Shown: positions 1 through 6,741, counted from the first letter of the stretch. The stretch: DNA of 9,421 nt from an uncultured Actinomycetes bacterium (GCA_903932705.1 CAIZHC010000110.1:1-9421); one strand, 5' to 3'. A program made the numbers and translations. The notes: generated by a model not told the origin, from the letters alone.

Positions 1-1
1 G

Positions 2-823
2 AGTGAGGTGAAGCTCGAAGAGCTCCTCTTGCCGAGAGACCCTAACGATGACCGCGATGTCATTATGGAAATTAAGGCCGGAGTCGGCGGGGATGAGTCA
101 GCACTCTTTGCAGGTGACTTACTTCGTATGTATCAAAGATATGCAGAGCGTCAAGGTTGGAAGACTGAAATTATCGATGCTACCGACTCAGAGATGGGCG
201 GCTATAAAGATGTATCGATGGCTATTAAATCCAGAGGAACTGGCGAACCGGGCAAGACCCCGTATGCGAAGCTGAAATTTGAAGGTGGAGTGCACCGGGT
301 ACAGCGTGTTCCTGAAACTGAATCTCAGGGGCGCATTCATACTTCTGCTGCCGGAGTTCTGATCTTGGCTGAAGCAGATGAGGTTGATGTCGAGATTCGT
401 CAGCAAGATTTACGTATCGATGTTTATCGCTCCTCTGGCCCAGGTGGACAATCGGTTAACACAACCGACTCTGCAGTGCGCATCACCCATATTCCAACGG
501 GAATTGTTGTCTCTTGTCAGAACGAGAAATCGCAGCTGCAGAATAAAGAGTCTGCGCTTCGTATCTTGCGCGCCAGAATGTTGGCGGCAGCTCAAGAGGA
601 AGCTGATCGGATTGCCTCCATCGAGCGAAATGCTCAGGTTCGTTCAGTTGATCGTTCAGAGCGCATTAGAACCTATAACTTTCCAGAGAATCGTCTTAGC
701 GATCACCGCGTTAATTTCAAGGCGAATAACCTCGATGCCGTACTCAATGGTGAACTTGATGATGTCATCGCCGCTTTATTGGAAGCAGATAAGGCAACTA
801 AACTCGCCTCCGGAGATCATTAA
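2..823 (+). CDS. prfA: Peptide chain release factor 1 (RF1), 5'-truncated by window edge
   Basis: Class I release factor that reads UAA and UAG stop codons in the ribosomal A site and triggers peptidyl-tRNA hydrolysis. The reading frame is already open at base 2, and the first visible residues align with roughly residue 95-100 of a typical ~360-residue RF1, so about a quarter of the gene lies to the left. Counting from the GTG at base 8, which is an internal valine and not the start, I see the acidic [14 protein letters not shown] block (25-38), the RF1 stop-codon recognition tripeptide P-x-T as PET (102-104) followed by ESQGRIHTS, and the catalytic loop [14 protein letters not shown] with GGQ at 146-148 (bases 443-451). 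The C-terminal segment with [10 protein letters not shown] and [16 protein letters not shown] is typical. RF1 rather than RF2 is called because RF2 has SPF in place of P-x-T. It ends 6 bases before prmC, whose product modifies its GGQ glutamine, so co-transcription is very likely. Confidence 0.97.
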   Translation, partial: SEVKLEELLLPRDPNDDRDVIMEIKAGVGGDESALFAGDLLRMYQRYAERQGWKTEIIDATDSEMGGYKDVSMAIKSRGTGEPGKTPYAKLKFEGGVHRVQRVPETESQGRIHTSAAGVLILAEADEVDVEIRQQDLRIDVYRSSGPGGQSVNTTDSAVRITHIPTGIVVSCQNEKSQLQNKESALRILRARMLAAAQEEADRIASIERNAQVRSVDRSERIRTYNFPENRLSDHRVNFKANNLDAVLNGELDDVIAALLEADKATKLASGDH

Positions 824-829
824 GCGCAA

Positions 830-1666
830 ATGGCTAAGGATCTACTTCGCCAAACTCGGGCTTACTTCAAAGCCCAAGGTATTCCGGAAATTGATGCCTC
901 TCTATTACTCGAGCATTTACTGAAATGCAGCCGGAGCGAAGTTCAGCTCAAGTTGCTTCGAATGAGTGATGAAGACGTCGACTCCCTTGATCGCGAACTT
1001 CGTCGTTTAGTTCTTCGCCGCCAGAATGGCGAACCCGTTCAATACATCACCGGCACCGCTCCCTTTAGATATCTGGAGTACCAGGTCGGCCCCGGGGTAT
1101 TAATTCCTCGCCCTGAGACTGAATCGCTCGTCTCCTTGGTTCTAGATGAAGCTGATAAAGCTGAGGACCAACCCCAAACTCTGATCGATCTTGGCTCGGG
1201 AAGCGGATGCATAGCAATCTCATTAGCCAGTGAGCGCAAGAACCTTGCTGTTACCGCGGTTGAGAATTCAAAGGATGCATATGCCTGGCTGGAGAAGAAC
1301 ATTGCGACGCTAGCCCCTCAAGTGCGTGCTGTGCTTGGCAGTGCGGAGAGCGCCTGTAAAGGTGAAACCTTTAATTATGTGGTGGCGAACCCTCCATATA
1401 TCCCTGCGGGTCAGCTCTTGCCTGTGGAGGTTCGTAAAGAGCCGGAATCCGCCCTTTTTGGGGGAGATAAGGCGGGAATTGCGATCCCAGCTGCTTTCTT
1501 AACCGCTGCAACGAGATTGCTTAAAGTAGGTGGATTTCTCGCGGTGGAACATCATGAAACGCAAGGAGATTTGATTGCCGATTTGTTAGCGGCAAAATTT
1601 AGCGAAATTAAGACGATTAAAGATTTAACGGGAAGAGTGCGATTTACAACTGCAAGAAAATCTTAA
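830..1666 (+). CDS. prmC: Release factor glutamine N5-methyltransferase PrmC (HemK)
   Basis: SAM-dependent methyltransferase that methylates the glutamine of the GGQ motif in class I release factors, acting in the cytoplasm. The 278-residue length is normal. The N-terminal helical domain (about 1-80) binds the release factor. The Rossmann-like catalytic domain follows: LIPRPETE (91-98), SAM-binding motif I DLGSGSGCIAI (120-130), the substrate-glutamine motif NPPY (187-190), and ALFGGDKAGI (208-217). The NPPY tetrad preceded by small residues identifies an amide-nitrogen methyltransferase, and position beside prfA makes PrmC rather than the ribosomal-protein homologue PrmB the obvious reading. 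The ATG lies 6 bases after the prfA stop. A GGAG sits 14 bases upstream (812-815), too far for an ideal ribosome-binding site, so translational coupling is probable. The stop codon overlaps that of the convergent cfa gene. Confidence 0.97.
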   Translation: MAKDLLRQTRAYFKAQGIPEIDASLLLEHLLKCSRSEVQLKLLRMSDEDVDSLDRELRRLVLRRQNGEPVQYITGTAPFRYLEYQVGPGVLIPRPETESLVSLVLDEADKAEDQPQTLIDLGSGSGCIAISLASERKNLAVTAVENSKDAYAWLEKNIATLAPQVRAVLGSAESACKGETFNYVVANPPYIPAGQLLPVEVRKEPESALFGGDKAGIAIPAAFLTAATRLLKVGGFLAVEHHETQGDLIADLLAAKFSEIKTIKDLTGRVRFTTARKS

Positions 1667-2772
1667 CGCGCAGTTACATACGTTGGTCGCGGGCCAACTC
1701 TTTGAAAGACGCATTGAAGAAGTTGAAGATCTCCGGCTCTAAATCCCGCAGCCGATGAGAGCAAGTAGTAATCCCACATTCGTCGGAAGCGTTCATCATA
1801 TTGAGGAATTTCACTCCACTTAGTCGAAATATTCCTCTGCCACTCTAAGAGAGTTCGATCGTAATCAGGTCCAAAGTTATGAACGTCTTCAATGATAAAA
1901 GTATTTTCCACCGCAGTTGCGATTTGAGCCAGAGATGGAAGTACCCCGCCTGGAAATATGTATCGATCGAAGAACGGGTCAGTAACCTGCTTTGTTAAGT
2001 TAGAAGAGATTGTGTGGTGCAGCATCCGACCATCTTTGGTTAAAAGTTCATCGCATTTACTAAAGAAAGTTTTATAGTTCTTTGGACCTACATGCTCCAT
2101 CATTCCAATCGAGACAATCCGATCGAATTCGCCTTTCACATCTCGATAATCTTCTTGGAGAAAGGTGATGCCTAATCCCTCTGATCTCTCGCGAGCCAGA
2201 TTAATCTGGTTCTCCGCAGGTGAGATTCCAACGGCTTCAACGCCGTAATTTCGAACGGCATAACGCAAGAACCCACCCCATCCGCTTCCAATGTCGAGTA
2301 ATCGCATACCCGGCTGGAGTTCTAGCTTGCGACAGATGAGATCAAATTTAGCAAGCTGCGCCTCCCCAAGAGTTTGCGCACCTTTCCAGTAAGCGCAGGA
2401 GTAGACCATCTCCTCATCGAGCATCCTCGAGTACAGATCATTTCCTATGTTGTAATGATGCTTCGCATTCAAGGCGGCGCGGTGCTTACTCTGATTATTT
2501 CGCAGATATGAACGAGTCACGTGAAGAGCCAATGCGGGACTTGGCTTAAGAAGTGAGAGAACGTTTATGGAGAGCAACTTCGTTAGCGCCACATCAAGCG
2601 CATCGCAATCCCACCAGCCATCCATATAACTTTCCGCAAAGCCCAACTGTTTCTGGGAAATTACGCGATCCCAAAGCTTCTCGTTATGGACTCTAATGCT
2701 CCATGGTTCGTCGCTGTTGAGCGGAATTTCCGCTGCGCTCAAGATCTCTAGAGCGATATCTCGGCTAGACAT
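1663..2772 (-). CDS. cfa: Cyclopropane-fatty-acyl-phospholipid synthase
   Basis: SAM-dependent enzyme that adds a methylene bridge across cis double bonds of unsaturated acyl chains in membrane phospholipids, working at the inner face of the membrane. The 369-residue length matches the family (E. coli Cfa 382). An N-terminal lipid-binding region (1-100) contains the FAESYMDGWWDCDAL block (45-59). The catalytic domain then shows HYNIGNDLY (106-114), YSCAYW (124-129) with the conserved cysteine C126, the SAM motif LLDIGSGWGGF (158-168), MMEHVG (224-229) with E226, and HHTI (252-255) with H253. The C-terminal MWDYYLLSSAAGFRAGDLQ (332-350) carries the family tyrosine. The residues equivalent to E. 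coli C139, E239, H266, I268 and Y317 all appear present, so it should be active. Mycolic-acid cyclopropane synthases are related, but overall layout favours the Cfa type. It converges on prmC and is divergent from the 106-residue gene. Confidence 0.95.
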   Translation of the reverse strand: MSSRDIALEILSAAEIPLNSDEPWSIRVHNEKLWDRVISQKQLGFAESYMDGWWDCDALDVALTKLLSINVLSLLKPSPALALHVTRSYLRNNQSKHRAALNAKHHYNIGNDLYSRMLDEEMVYSCAYWKGAQTLGEAQLAKFDLICRKLELQPGMRLLDIGSGWGGFLRYAVRNYGVEAVGISPAENQINLARERSEGLGITFLQEDYRDVKGEFDRIVSIGMMEHVGPKNYKTFFSKCDELLTKDGRMLHHTISSNLTKQVTDPFFDRYIFPGGVLPSLAQIATAVENTFIIEDVHNFGPDYDRTLLEWQRNISTKWSEIPQYDERFRRMWDYYLLSSAAGFRAGDLQLLQCVFQRVGPRPTYVTAR

Positions 2773-2807
2773 GGGAGAAGTTTCCTACGAAAACTTTCAC
2801 CCTTCAA

Positions 2808-2820
2808 GGATTAATAATCC
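2808..2820. repeat. Perfect 13-base inverted repeat between cfa and the 106-residue gene
   Basis: GGATTAATAATCC is a perfect palindrome with 6-base arms around a single central A. It lies in the 64-base divergent intergenic region, 36 bases upstream of the cfa start and 17 bases upstream of the rightward gene. Size and position suit an operator or a symmetrical AT-rich promoter core. The role is inferred and no regulator can be named. Confidence 0.35.
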
Positions 2821-2824
2821 AAGG

Positions 2825-2830
2825 TAGCGT
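2825..2830 (+). promoter_or_regulatory. Possible leaderless -10 element (TAGCGT) for the 106-residue gene
   Basis: TAGCGT fits the actinobacterial TAnnnT -10 pattern and ends 6 bases before the ATG at 2837, the spacing expected when transcription begins at or next to the start codon. TTCAAG at 2803-2808, 16 bases upstream, could serve as a weak -35. There is no clear Shine-Dalgarno sequence ahead of this ATG. The motif is short and degenerate, so the call is weak. Confidence 0.3.
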
Positions 2831-2836
2831 TCTCGC

Positions 2837-3157
2837 ATGCTTGGCGGGGTGGATAACGGGTTATTCTTTAAGAGTTTCGCGGGCTTTGCGGTCATCCTCT
2901 TCTTTATCGTTCTCCTGCGTTGGACATTTAGTCGAGGCCATTCGCTCATTCCGAGCCCCAGCAAACGCGGCAAAGTAGATCAATATGGGTTACTTCGACC
3001 GGTCGCCTCGCCAACTAATTTCATCGAGGGCGAGATGCTCCGACAAAAATTATTAGCTGTTGGAATAAAGGCAAACTTAACTCAAACCTTAGAGGGACCA
3101 CGCTTGATGGTTTTCGAGAGAGATTTAAAGACCGCTCGAGCGATACTGGATTCGTGA
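2837..3157 (+). CDS. Small membrane-anchored conserved protein, DUF2007-like soluble part
   Basis: A 106-residue protein of unknown function. Residues about 8-28 form one hydrophobic membrane segment, followed by a basic stretch (WTFSRGHS...SKRGK) that predicts a cytoplasmic C-terminal domain by the positive-inside rule. The soluble part (50-106) starts with YGLLRPVASPT and continues with a pattern in which a helix (GEMLRQKLLAVGIKA) is followed by a strand (GPRLMVFERDL) and a second helix. This resembles the small alpha-beta fold of DUF2007-type putative signal-transducing proteins, and I recall similar 'DYGLL.PVA' proteins in other actinobacteria. It lies 12 bases upstream of the EamA transporter gene on the same strand, so the two are probably one transcript. 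The family assignment rests on pattern memory and is moderate. The ATG was chosen because it is the first in-frame start and a possible -10 lies just ahead of it. Confidence 0.75.
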   Translation: MLGGVDNGLFFKSFAGFAVILFFIVLLRWTFSRGHSLIPSPSKRGKVDQYGLLRPVASPTNFIEGEMLRQKLLAVGIKANLTQTLEGPRLMVFERDLKTARAILDS

Positions 3158-3169
3158 TTTAATGGCGCA

Positions 3170-4069
3170 ATGCCTCAAGGACGTAGTACAAAGTGGTTGC
3201 CAGGTTTTATAGCACTTGGAATTACATGGGGCGCATCTTTTCTCTTTATTAAATGGGGACTCCTATCCCTTAACTCCATCGGGGTTGCCTTTATGCGCGG
3301 GGCAATCGGGGGAGCAACACTTCTCATCTACTGCCTTGCTACCAAAACTAAACTTCCCAACAAGGTACGCGAGTGGGGTCATATCGCAGTCGTTGCGATG
3401 TTGCTCAATGCAATCCCGGGCTACCTCTTCGCGGTAGGGGAAACTCATGTATCGAGTGTGATGGCAGGGTTGCTCAATGCAACTACTCCGCTTATGACAG
3501 TCCTGGTAATTTCGGTGGGATTTCGTGAGCAGAAGATTGATCGAAATCAAGGGCTCGGGGTATTTATCGGTTTCTTCGGAATCATCTTGGTGACAGGTGC
3601 ATTCTCTGGTCTGAGTTCGAATTCATGGCGCGGAGTTATTGAATTGCTTGGCGCCACTCTTTGCTATGGAATCTCCTTTCCATACTCTAAGAGATACGTG
3701 AACGTCTTGGATTACTCACCACGTTCATTAGCTGCGACTCAAGTTTCAATTAGCGCGCTCTTATTGGCTCCATTCGCATTGATTCATGGGATAACTCATG
3801 CGCCATGGAGCGCGAAATCCATTTGGGGAATCTTGGTCTTAGGCGCTCTCGGTACGGGATTTGCCTACATTTGGAACTTCCGAAATGTGCGTTTGGCGGG
3901 AAGCCTGATCGCAAGCACCGTCACATTTATTACTCCAGTCGTGGCGACCATTCTCGGGATTTGGCTACTCCAAGAGAGTTTTAAATTCACCCAAGTTATC
4001 GGGGGAGTCTGCGTACTTCTCTCCGGCGCATTGGTTCAGAAGCGGATCAGACTGTTACGGATTTCTTAA
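3170..4069 (+). CDS. EamA-family transporter (drug/metabolite transporter superfamily)
   Basis: An inner-membrane permease of 299 residues with about ten hydrophobic segments arranged as two tandem EamA repeats (roughly 10-140 and 150-292). The first repeat opens with GITWGASFLFIKWGL (17-31), the characteristic N-terminal EamA motif, and later has HVSSVMAGLLNATTPLMT. The second repeat carries LGALGTGFAYIWNFRNVRL and ASTVTFITPVVATILGIWLLQESF, the usual pre-C-terminal signature with the conserved proline and glutamate. Family members export amino acids, metabolites or toxic compounds; the substrate cannot be inferred here. Length is typical (about 290-310), and the basic tail QKRIRLLRIS is probably cytoplasmic. 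It follows the 106-residue gene after 12 bases, with no strong ribosome-binding site. Its last 23 bases overlap the end of the convergent YHS-permease gene. Confidence 0.93.
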   Translation: MPQGRSTKWLPGFIALGITWGASFLFIKWGLLSLNSIGVAFMRGAIGGATLLIYCLATKTKLPNKVREWGHIAVVAMLLNAIPGYLFAVGETHVSSVMAGLLNATTPLMTVLVISVGFREQKIDRNQGLGVFIGFFGIILVTGAFSGLSSNSWRGVIELLGATLCYGISFPYSKRYVNVLDYSPRSLAATQVSISALLLAPFALIHGITHAPWSAKSIWGILVLGALGTGFAYIWNFRNVRLAGSLIASTVTFITPVVATILGIWLLQESFKFTQVIGGVCVLLSGALVQKRIRLLRIS

Positions 4070-5219
4070 AACTCTCCATACATCCTGGCGCACAGAAGTA
4101 ATACATGACGCCTTCGTGCTCATAGGTCGCAGCAGCAGTCGCTTTCTCTACTTGCATGCCGCAGATTGGATCTTTTGCATAAGGGCTATCTTCACCTTTA
4201 TTTCTGGTGAGGTACAAGCCAATAATGGCGATTGAAAGTAGTAATGCAAGGAGATTCATCCAACTCGTGAAATTATTTCCGATATGTGAAGCATGCGCTA
4301 CGAGAGCATGGTGCTTTGGTAGTGCGCCTAAGAGTGCAAAAATCTTCTCCGTTAAGAGTCCGCTAAGGCTCATGGTGAACCAAAAAACCGCTACTAGTTT
4401 GAGCGACAATTTCGTTCCATAGAATTTCTTATATATAAGTACTAAAGGAAGTGCCACAAGGTCAGCAAAGATAAAGGAGATTGTTCCTCCGAAAGAAATT
4501 CCAGAATTCCAGAGCGCTGCTCCAAGGGGAACATTTCCTACCGAACAGACAAAGCTAATGAAAGCGATAAATGGGCCGAGAATTACATTCTCAAGTGTCG
4601 AAAACACACCATGGCCGGAGAGAAAGAGGTGGTGCCACCACGAGATTGGAATTAAGGTATCTGCAAGTCCCGCTACTAAGAAACCTACAACTAACTCGGT
4701 ACGGACCATTGTCAGATCGCCGATGGTGAATCCTGCGGCGTCATGCCATGTCGACTTAATTTCTGGCTTTGAATCTTCAGCCATTGCAAGCAATCGAATG
4801 CGACGAGGAATCTTTAATTTTGGAAGGATCAGAGTCAAGAGCGCAATCATGATGAATCCACCGATAAATTCGGCGAGAGCAAATTGCCAACCAAGCAATG
4901 TCCACATCACCAGGCCCAACTCAAAAACCAAATTGGTACTGGCAAACATAAATACGATTGCCGTCGTGAAATCGGCGCCTTTCTCTACCAGGCTCTTTGA
5001 GATCGCACTCGCCGCGTAAGAACAACTGGAACTGATTGCACCTAAGAAAGATGCCTTTACTATTGTCTTTGGTTTGTGATTGCCAAGAGATGCTAGAGCT
5101 TTCTCACGAGAGGTGAATGCTTGGATTGCCCCTGAAATGGCGAAACCAATAACTAAAGCCCAGAAGGTGTCGAAGAACATCCACCAGCTATCTTGAAGTC
5201 CCATGCCAATCTTGCTCAT
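4047..5219 (-). CDS. PF03773-type (DUF318) permease with C-terminal YHS metal-binding domain
   Basis: A 390-residue polytopic membrane protein with about nine hydrophobic segments, followed by a soluble C-terminal domain. The membrane part shows family motifs: AISSSCSYAASAISKSL (61-77), MFASTNLVFELGLV (91-104) and, in the second half, CSVGNVPLGAALWNSGISFGG (225-245) with FADL (251-254). Such permeases are annotated as metal or metalloid efflux proteins (ArsP-like and Cu/Zn efflux variants). The tail is a YHS domain (about 349-386): DPICGMQV with C353, then YYFCAPGC with C376 and C380, cysteines suited to binding copper, zinc or similar ions. A His-rich loop PKHHALVAHASH (301-312) precedes the last membrane segment. 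Metal export is thus the best guess, with the ion unknown. Start: this ATG follows a -10-like AATACT by 6 bases; M6 is an alternative without a better signal. It is divergent from the ABC operon. Confidence 0.85.
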   Translation of the reverse strand: MSKIGMGLQDSWWMFFDTFWALVIGFAISGAIQAFTSREKALASLGNHKPKTIVKASFLGAISSSCSYAASAISKSLVEKGADFTTAIVFMFASTNLVFELGLVMWTLLGWQFALAEFIGGFIMIALLTLILPKLKIPRRIRLLAMAEDSKPEIKSTWHDAAGFTIGDLTMVRTELVVGFLVAGLADTLIPISWWHHLFLSGHGVFSTLENVILGPFIAFISFVCSVGNVPLGAALWNSGISFGGTISFIFADLVALPLVLIYKKFYGTKLSLKLVAVFWFTMSLSGLLTEKIFALLGALPKHHALVAHASHIGNNFTSWMNLLALLLSIAIIGLYLTRNKGEDSPYAKDPICGMQVEKATAAATYEHEGVMYYFCAPGCMESFKKSVTV

Positions 5220-5225
5220 GGGCTC

Positions 5226-5231
5226 AGTATT
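5226..5231 (-). promoter_or_regulatory. Probable leaderless -10 element (AATACT) for the YHS permease
   Basis: Read on the minus strand, AATACT matches TATAAT at four of six positions and ends 6 bases before the ATG. No Shine-Dalgarno sequence is visible between it and the start (the intervening bases are GAGCCC). This is the arrangement of leaderless genes, which are common in actinobacteria. The transcript start is inferred only. Confidence 0.4.
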
Positions 5232-5254
5232 CCACTCTGATTTCTGAGGGGTAG

Positions 5255-5265
5255 CCCGAGTCGGG
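5255..5265. repeat. Perfect 11-base inverted repeat in divergent intergenic region (possible operator)
   Basis: CCCGAGTCGGG has 5-base arms around one central base, near the middle of the 85-base region between the YHS permease and the ABC operon. It is flanked by complementary GTAG (5251-5254) and CTAC (5271-5274). A GC-rich dyad between two divergent transport genes is a natural operator site. Copper-sensing CsoR operators have a broadly similar GTAG-plus-C-run/G-run look, but the match is loose and no regulator gene lies nearby. The function is inferred. Confidence 0.35.
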
Positions 5266-5291
5266 GACGCCTACATCACAGTTAAGAGTCC

Positions 5292-5297
5292 TAAGAT
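5292..5297 (+). promoter_or_regulatory. Probable leaderless -10 element (TAAGAT) for the ABC/SulP operon
   Basis: TAAGAT matches TATAAT at four of six positions and ends 7 bases before the ATG at 5305. No Shine-Dalgarno sequence precedes that ATG, and an in-frame upstream extension is not needed. No convincing -35 is seen 16-18 bases upstream. It would drive the four-gene run 5305-8397. Confidence 0.4.
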
Positions 5298-5304
5298 GTA
5301 GAGC

Positions 5305-6012
5305 ATGTCCTTGGCTATTAGTTGCTCACAACTAAATGTGGTCCGAGGCAAGAACCATATTCTTCATGATCTCAATCTAGAAGTTCCGCGCGGGGCAATC
5401 ATGGGTTTGTTAGGCCCAAGTGGAAGCGGTAAGACCACGCTTATGAGGGCGATTGTCGGTTTGCAGAAGATTCAAAGTGGTGCGATTGAAGTGCTAGGTC
5501 AACCGGCAGCTTCTAAACCGCTTCGAGAGGTTATCGGTTACTCGACGCAGAGCGCCAGCGTCTATTCAGACCTTACCTGCATTGAAAATATTCGATATTT
5601 CTCGGCGCTCTACGCGCACAACGAAAAGAGTCCGGAAGAAATCCTCGAAGAGGTAGACCTAACTAGAAATTCACATCAAATGGCGAATTCACTTTCTGGC
5701 GGTGAGCGTGCGCGATTAGCTCTGGCAACGACGCTGGTGGGTAGCCCTGAACTGCTAGTTCTCGATGAGCCGACCGTTGGGTTAGATCCCGTGCTTCGGG
5801 TTCAACTCTGGAAACTCTTTTATCAACTGGCTGCGCAAGGAAAAACCTTGCTTATTAGTAGCCATGTTATGGATGAAGCCGATAGTTGTAACTCTCTCGT
5901 TCTCTTAAGAAATGGCAGGACACTTGCTCAGGGAACTCCCGCAGAATTAAGAGAGCAGACGAAGCAAAAGCGTATGGATGATGTCTTTATTGCATTGATT
6001 GGTGAAGAATGA
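5305..6012 (+). CDS. ABC transporter ATP-binding protein (ABC-2 exporter type)
   Basis: Nucleotide-binding subunit that powers the membrane permease encoded immediately downstream. The 235-residue protein has all ATPase motifs in order: Walker A GPSGSGKT (37-44), Q-loop glutamine in YSTQSASVY (Q82), signature LSGGE (130-134), Walker B LLVLDEP (150-156), D-loop VGLD (158-161) and H-loop histidine in LISSHVMDEAD (H187). The SSHVMDEADSCNSLVLLRNGR tail region is that of the CcmA/DrrA-like group that pairs with ABC-2 permeases and usually works in export of drugs, lipids or polysaccharides. The C-terminus is short, lacking the extra regulatory domain of larger family members. Its stop overlaps the permease start by 4 bases (ATGA), which implies translational coupling and equal expression. 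The substrate is unknown. The ATG has no Shine-Dalgarno but has a -10-like hexamer just ahead. Confidence 0.95.
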   Translation: MSLAISCSQLNVVRGKNHILHDLNLEVPRGAIMGLLGPSGSGKTTLMRAIVGLQKIQSGAIEVLGQPAASKPLREVIGYSTQSASVYSDLTCIENIRYFSALYAHNEKSPEEILEEVDLTRNSHQMANSLSGGERARLALATTLVGSPELLVLDEPTVGLDPVLRVQLWKLFYQLAAQGKTLLISSHVMDEADSCNSLVLLRNGRTLAQGTPAELREQTKQKRMDDVFIALIGEE

Positions 6013-6737
6013 AAATCTTAAGGCTATTCGCGATGACGAAGCGGGTTCTCCAACAACTTGGACACGATCCCCGAACCTTGGCTCTGCTCTTTATTTCTCC
6101 CGCCTTATTGATGACAATTCTTAAATATGTTTACTGGAGTAATCCAGATTTATTTCAACGCGTGGCGGGCTCAATGCTCGGAGTATTTCCGATGCTCGTC
6201 ATGTTCCTAATTACCTCCGTCGCTACATTAAGAGAACGCACAAGCGGAACTTTGGAGAGATTGATGATCTCTCCACTAGGTAAAGCGGAATTTATTGCTG
6301 GCTACGCCATCGCATTTGGCATAGCTAGCCTTGTCCAAGCGACCGCGGTCTCGACTTACGCAATCTGGGTGCTAGGACTAAAGATTGCAGGTTCTCAATT
6401 TGTACTCATTTATACCGCGATTCTAGATGCGCTCATTGGTTTGGCAATTGGTTTGGCAGTGAGTACTTTTGCCAAGACAGAGTTTCAAGCAATTCAATTT
6501 ATGCCAGCGATTTTATTGCCTCAGCTTTTGCTAAGTGGCCTACTGGTTCCCCGTGAATCGATGCCTCGCTTGTTGACCGATATTTCAAATTATCTTCCAC
6601 TCTCGTATGCCATTGATGCGACTAAGAAAGTGATCTCGAATCAAGGCTCAATCGTGAACGACTCCTGGATCATTGCTCTCTTCCTTGTACTGCTACTCAC
6701 GGCTGGTTCGCTCACTCTCAAGAGGAAAACAAAGTAG
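6009..6737 (+). CDS. ABC-2 type transporter permease
   Basis: Membrane subunit of 242 residues with six hydrophobic segments, partner of the preceding ATPase. Hallmarks of the ABC-2 family are the motif RERTSGTLERLMISPL after the second membrane segment (about 75-90), which forms the coupling region contacting the ATPase. Near the end is LLLSGLLVPRESMPRLL followed by NYLPLSYAIDA (about 171-203), the re-entrant helix region before the last membrane segment. The short length and lack of a large extracellular domain are typical of half-size DrrB or YhhJ-like permeases, so the complex should be a 2+2 assembly exporting a hydrophobic or antibiotic-like substrate. The actual substrate cannot be told from the sequence. 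It overlaps the ATPase gene by 4 bases and ends 4 bases before the SulP start. Confidence 0.93.
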   Translation: MKILRLFAMTKRVLQQLGHDPRTLALLFISPALLMTILKYVYWSNPDLFQRVAGSMLGVFPMLVMFLITSVATLRERTSGTLERLMISPLGKAEFIAGYAIAFGIASLVQATAVSTYAIWVLGLKIAGSQFVLIYTAILDALIGLAIGLAVSTFAKTEFQAIQFMPAILLPQLLLSGLLVPRESMPRLLTDISNYLPLSYAIDATKKVISNQGSIVNDSWIIALFLVLLLTAGSLTLKRKTK

Positions 6738-6741
6738 GCAT

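Noticed and set aside
378..923. 181-codon open frame on the plus strand overlapping prfA and prmC
   Set aside because: It lies in another frame of two clearly real genes, spans their junction, and its translation has no recognisable domain or composition of a real protein.
1667..1700. Intrinsic terminator after prmC
   Set aside because: No stem followed by a T-run is visible. The region is the coding end of cfa.
4558..5019. 153-codon plus-strand open frame inside the YHS permease gene
   Set aside because: It is antisense to a conserved membrane protein, and its translation is a low-complexity mirror of it with no motif.
5220..5304. Riboswitch in the divergent region ahead of the metal permease
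   Set aside because: The leader appears too short on either side, and apart from the 11-base dyad I could not fold a known aptamer pattern.
6673..6741. Upstream extension of the SulP protein to a start at 6673
   Set aside because: It would overlap the ABC permease gene by 65 bases, and the added residues are not like a SulP N-terminus. The ATG at 6742 directly follows the permease stop.
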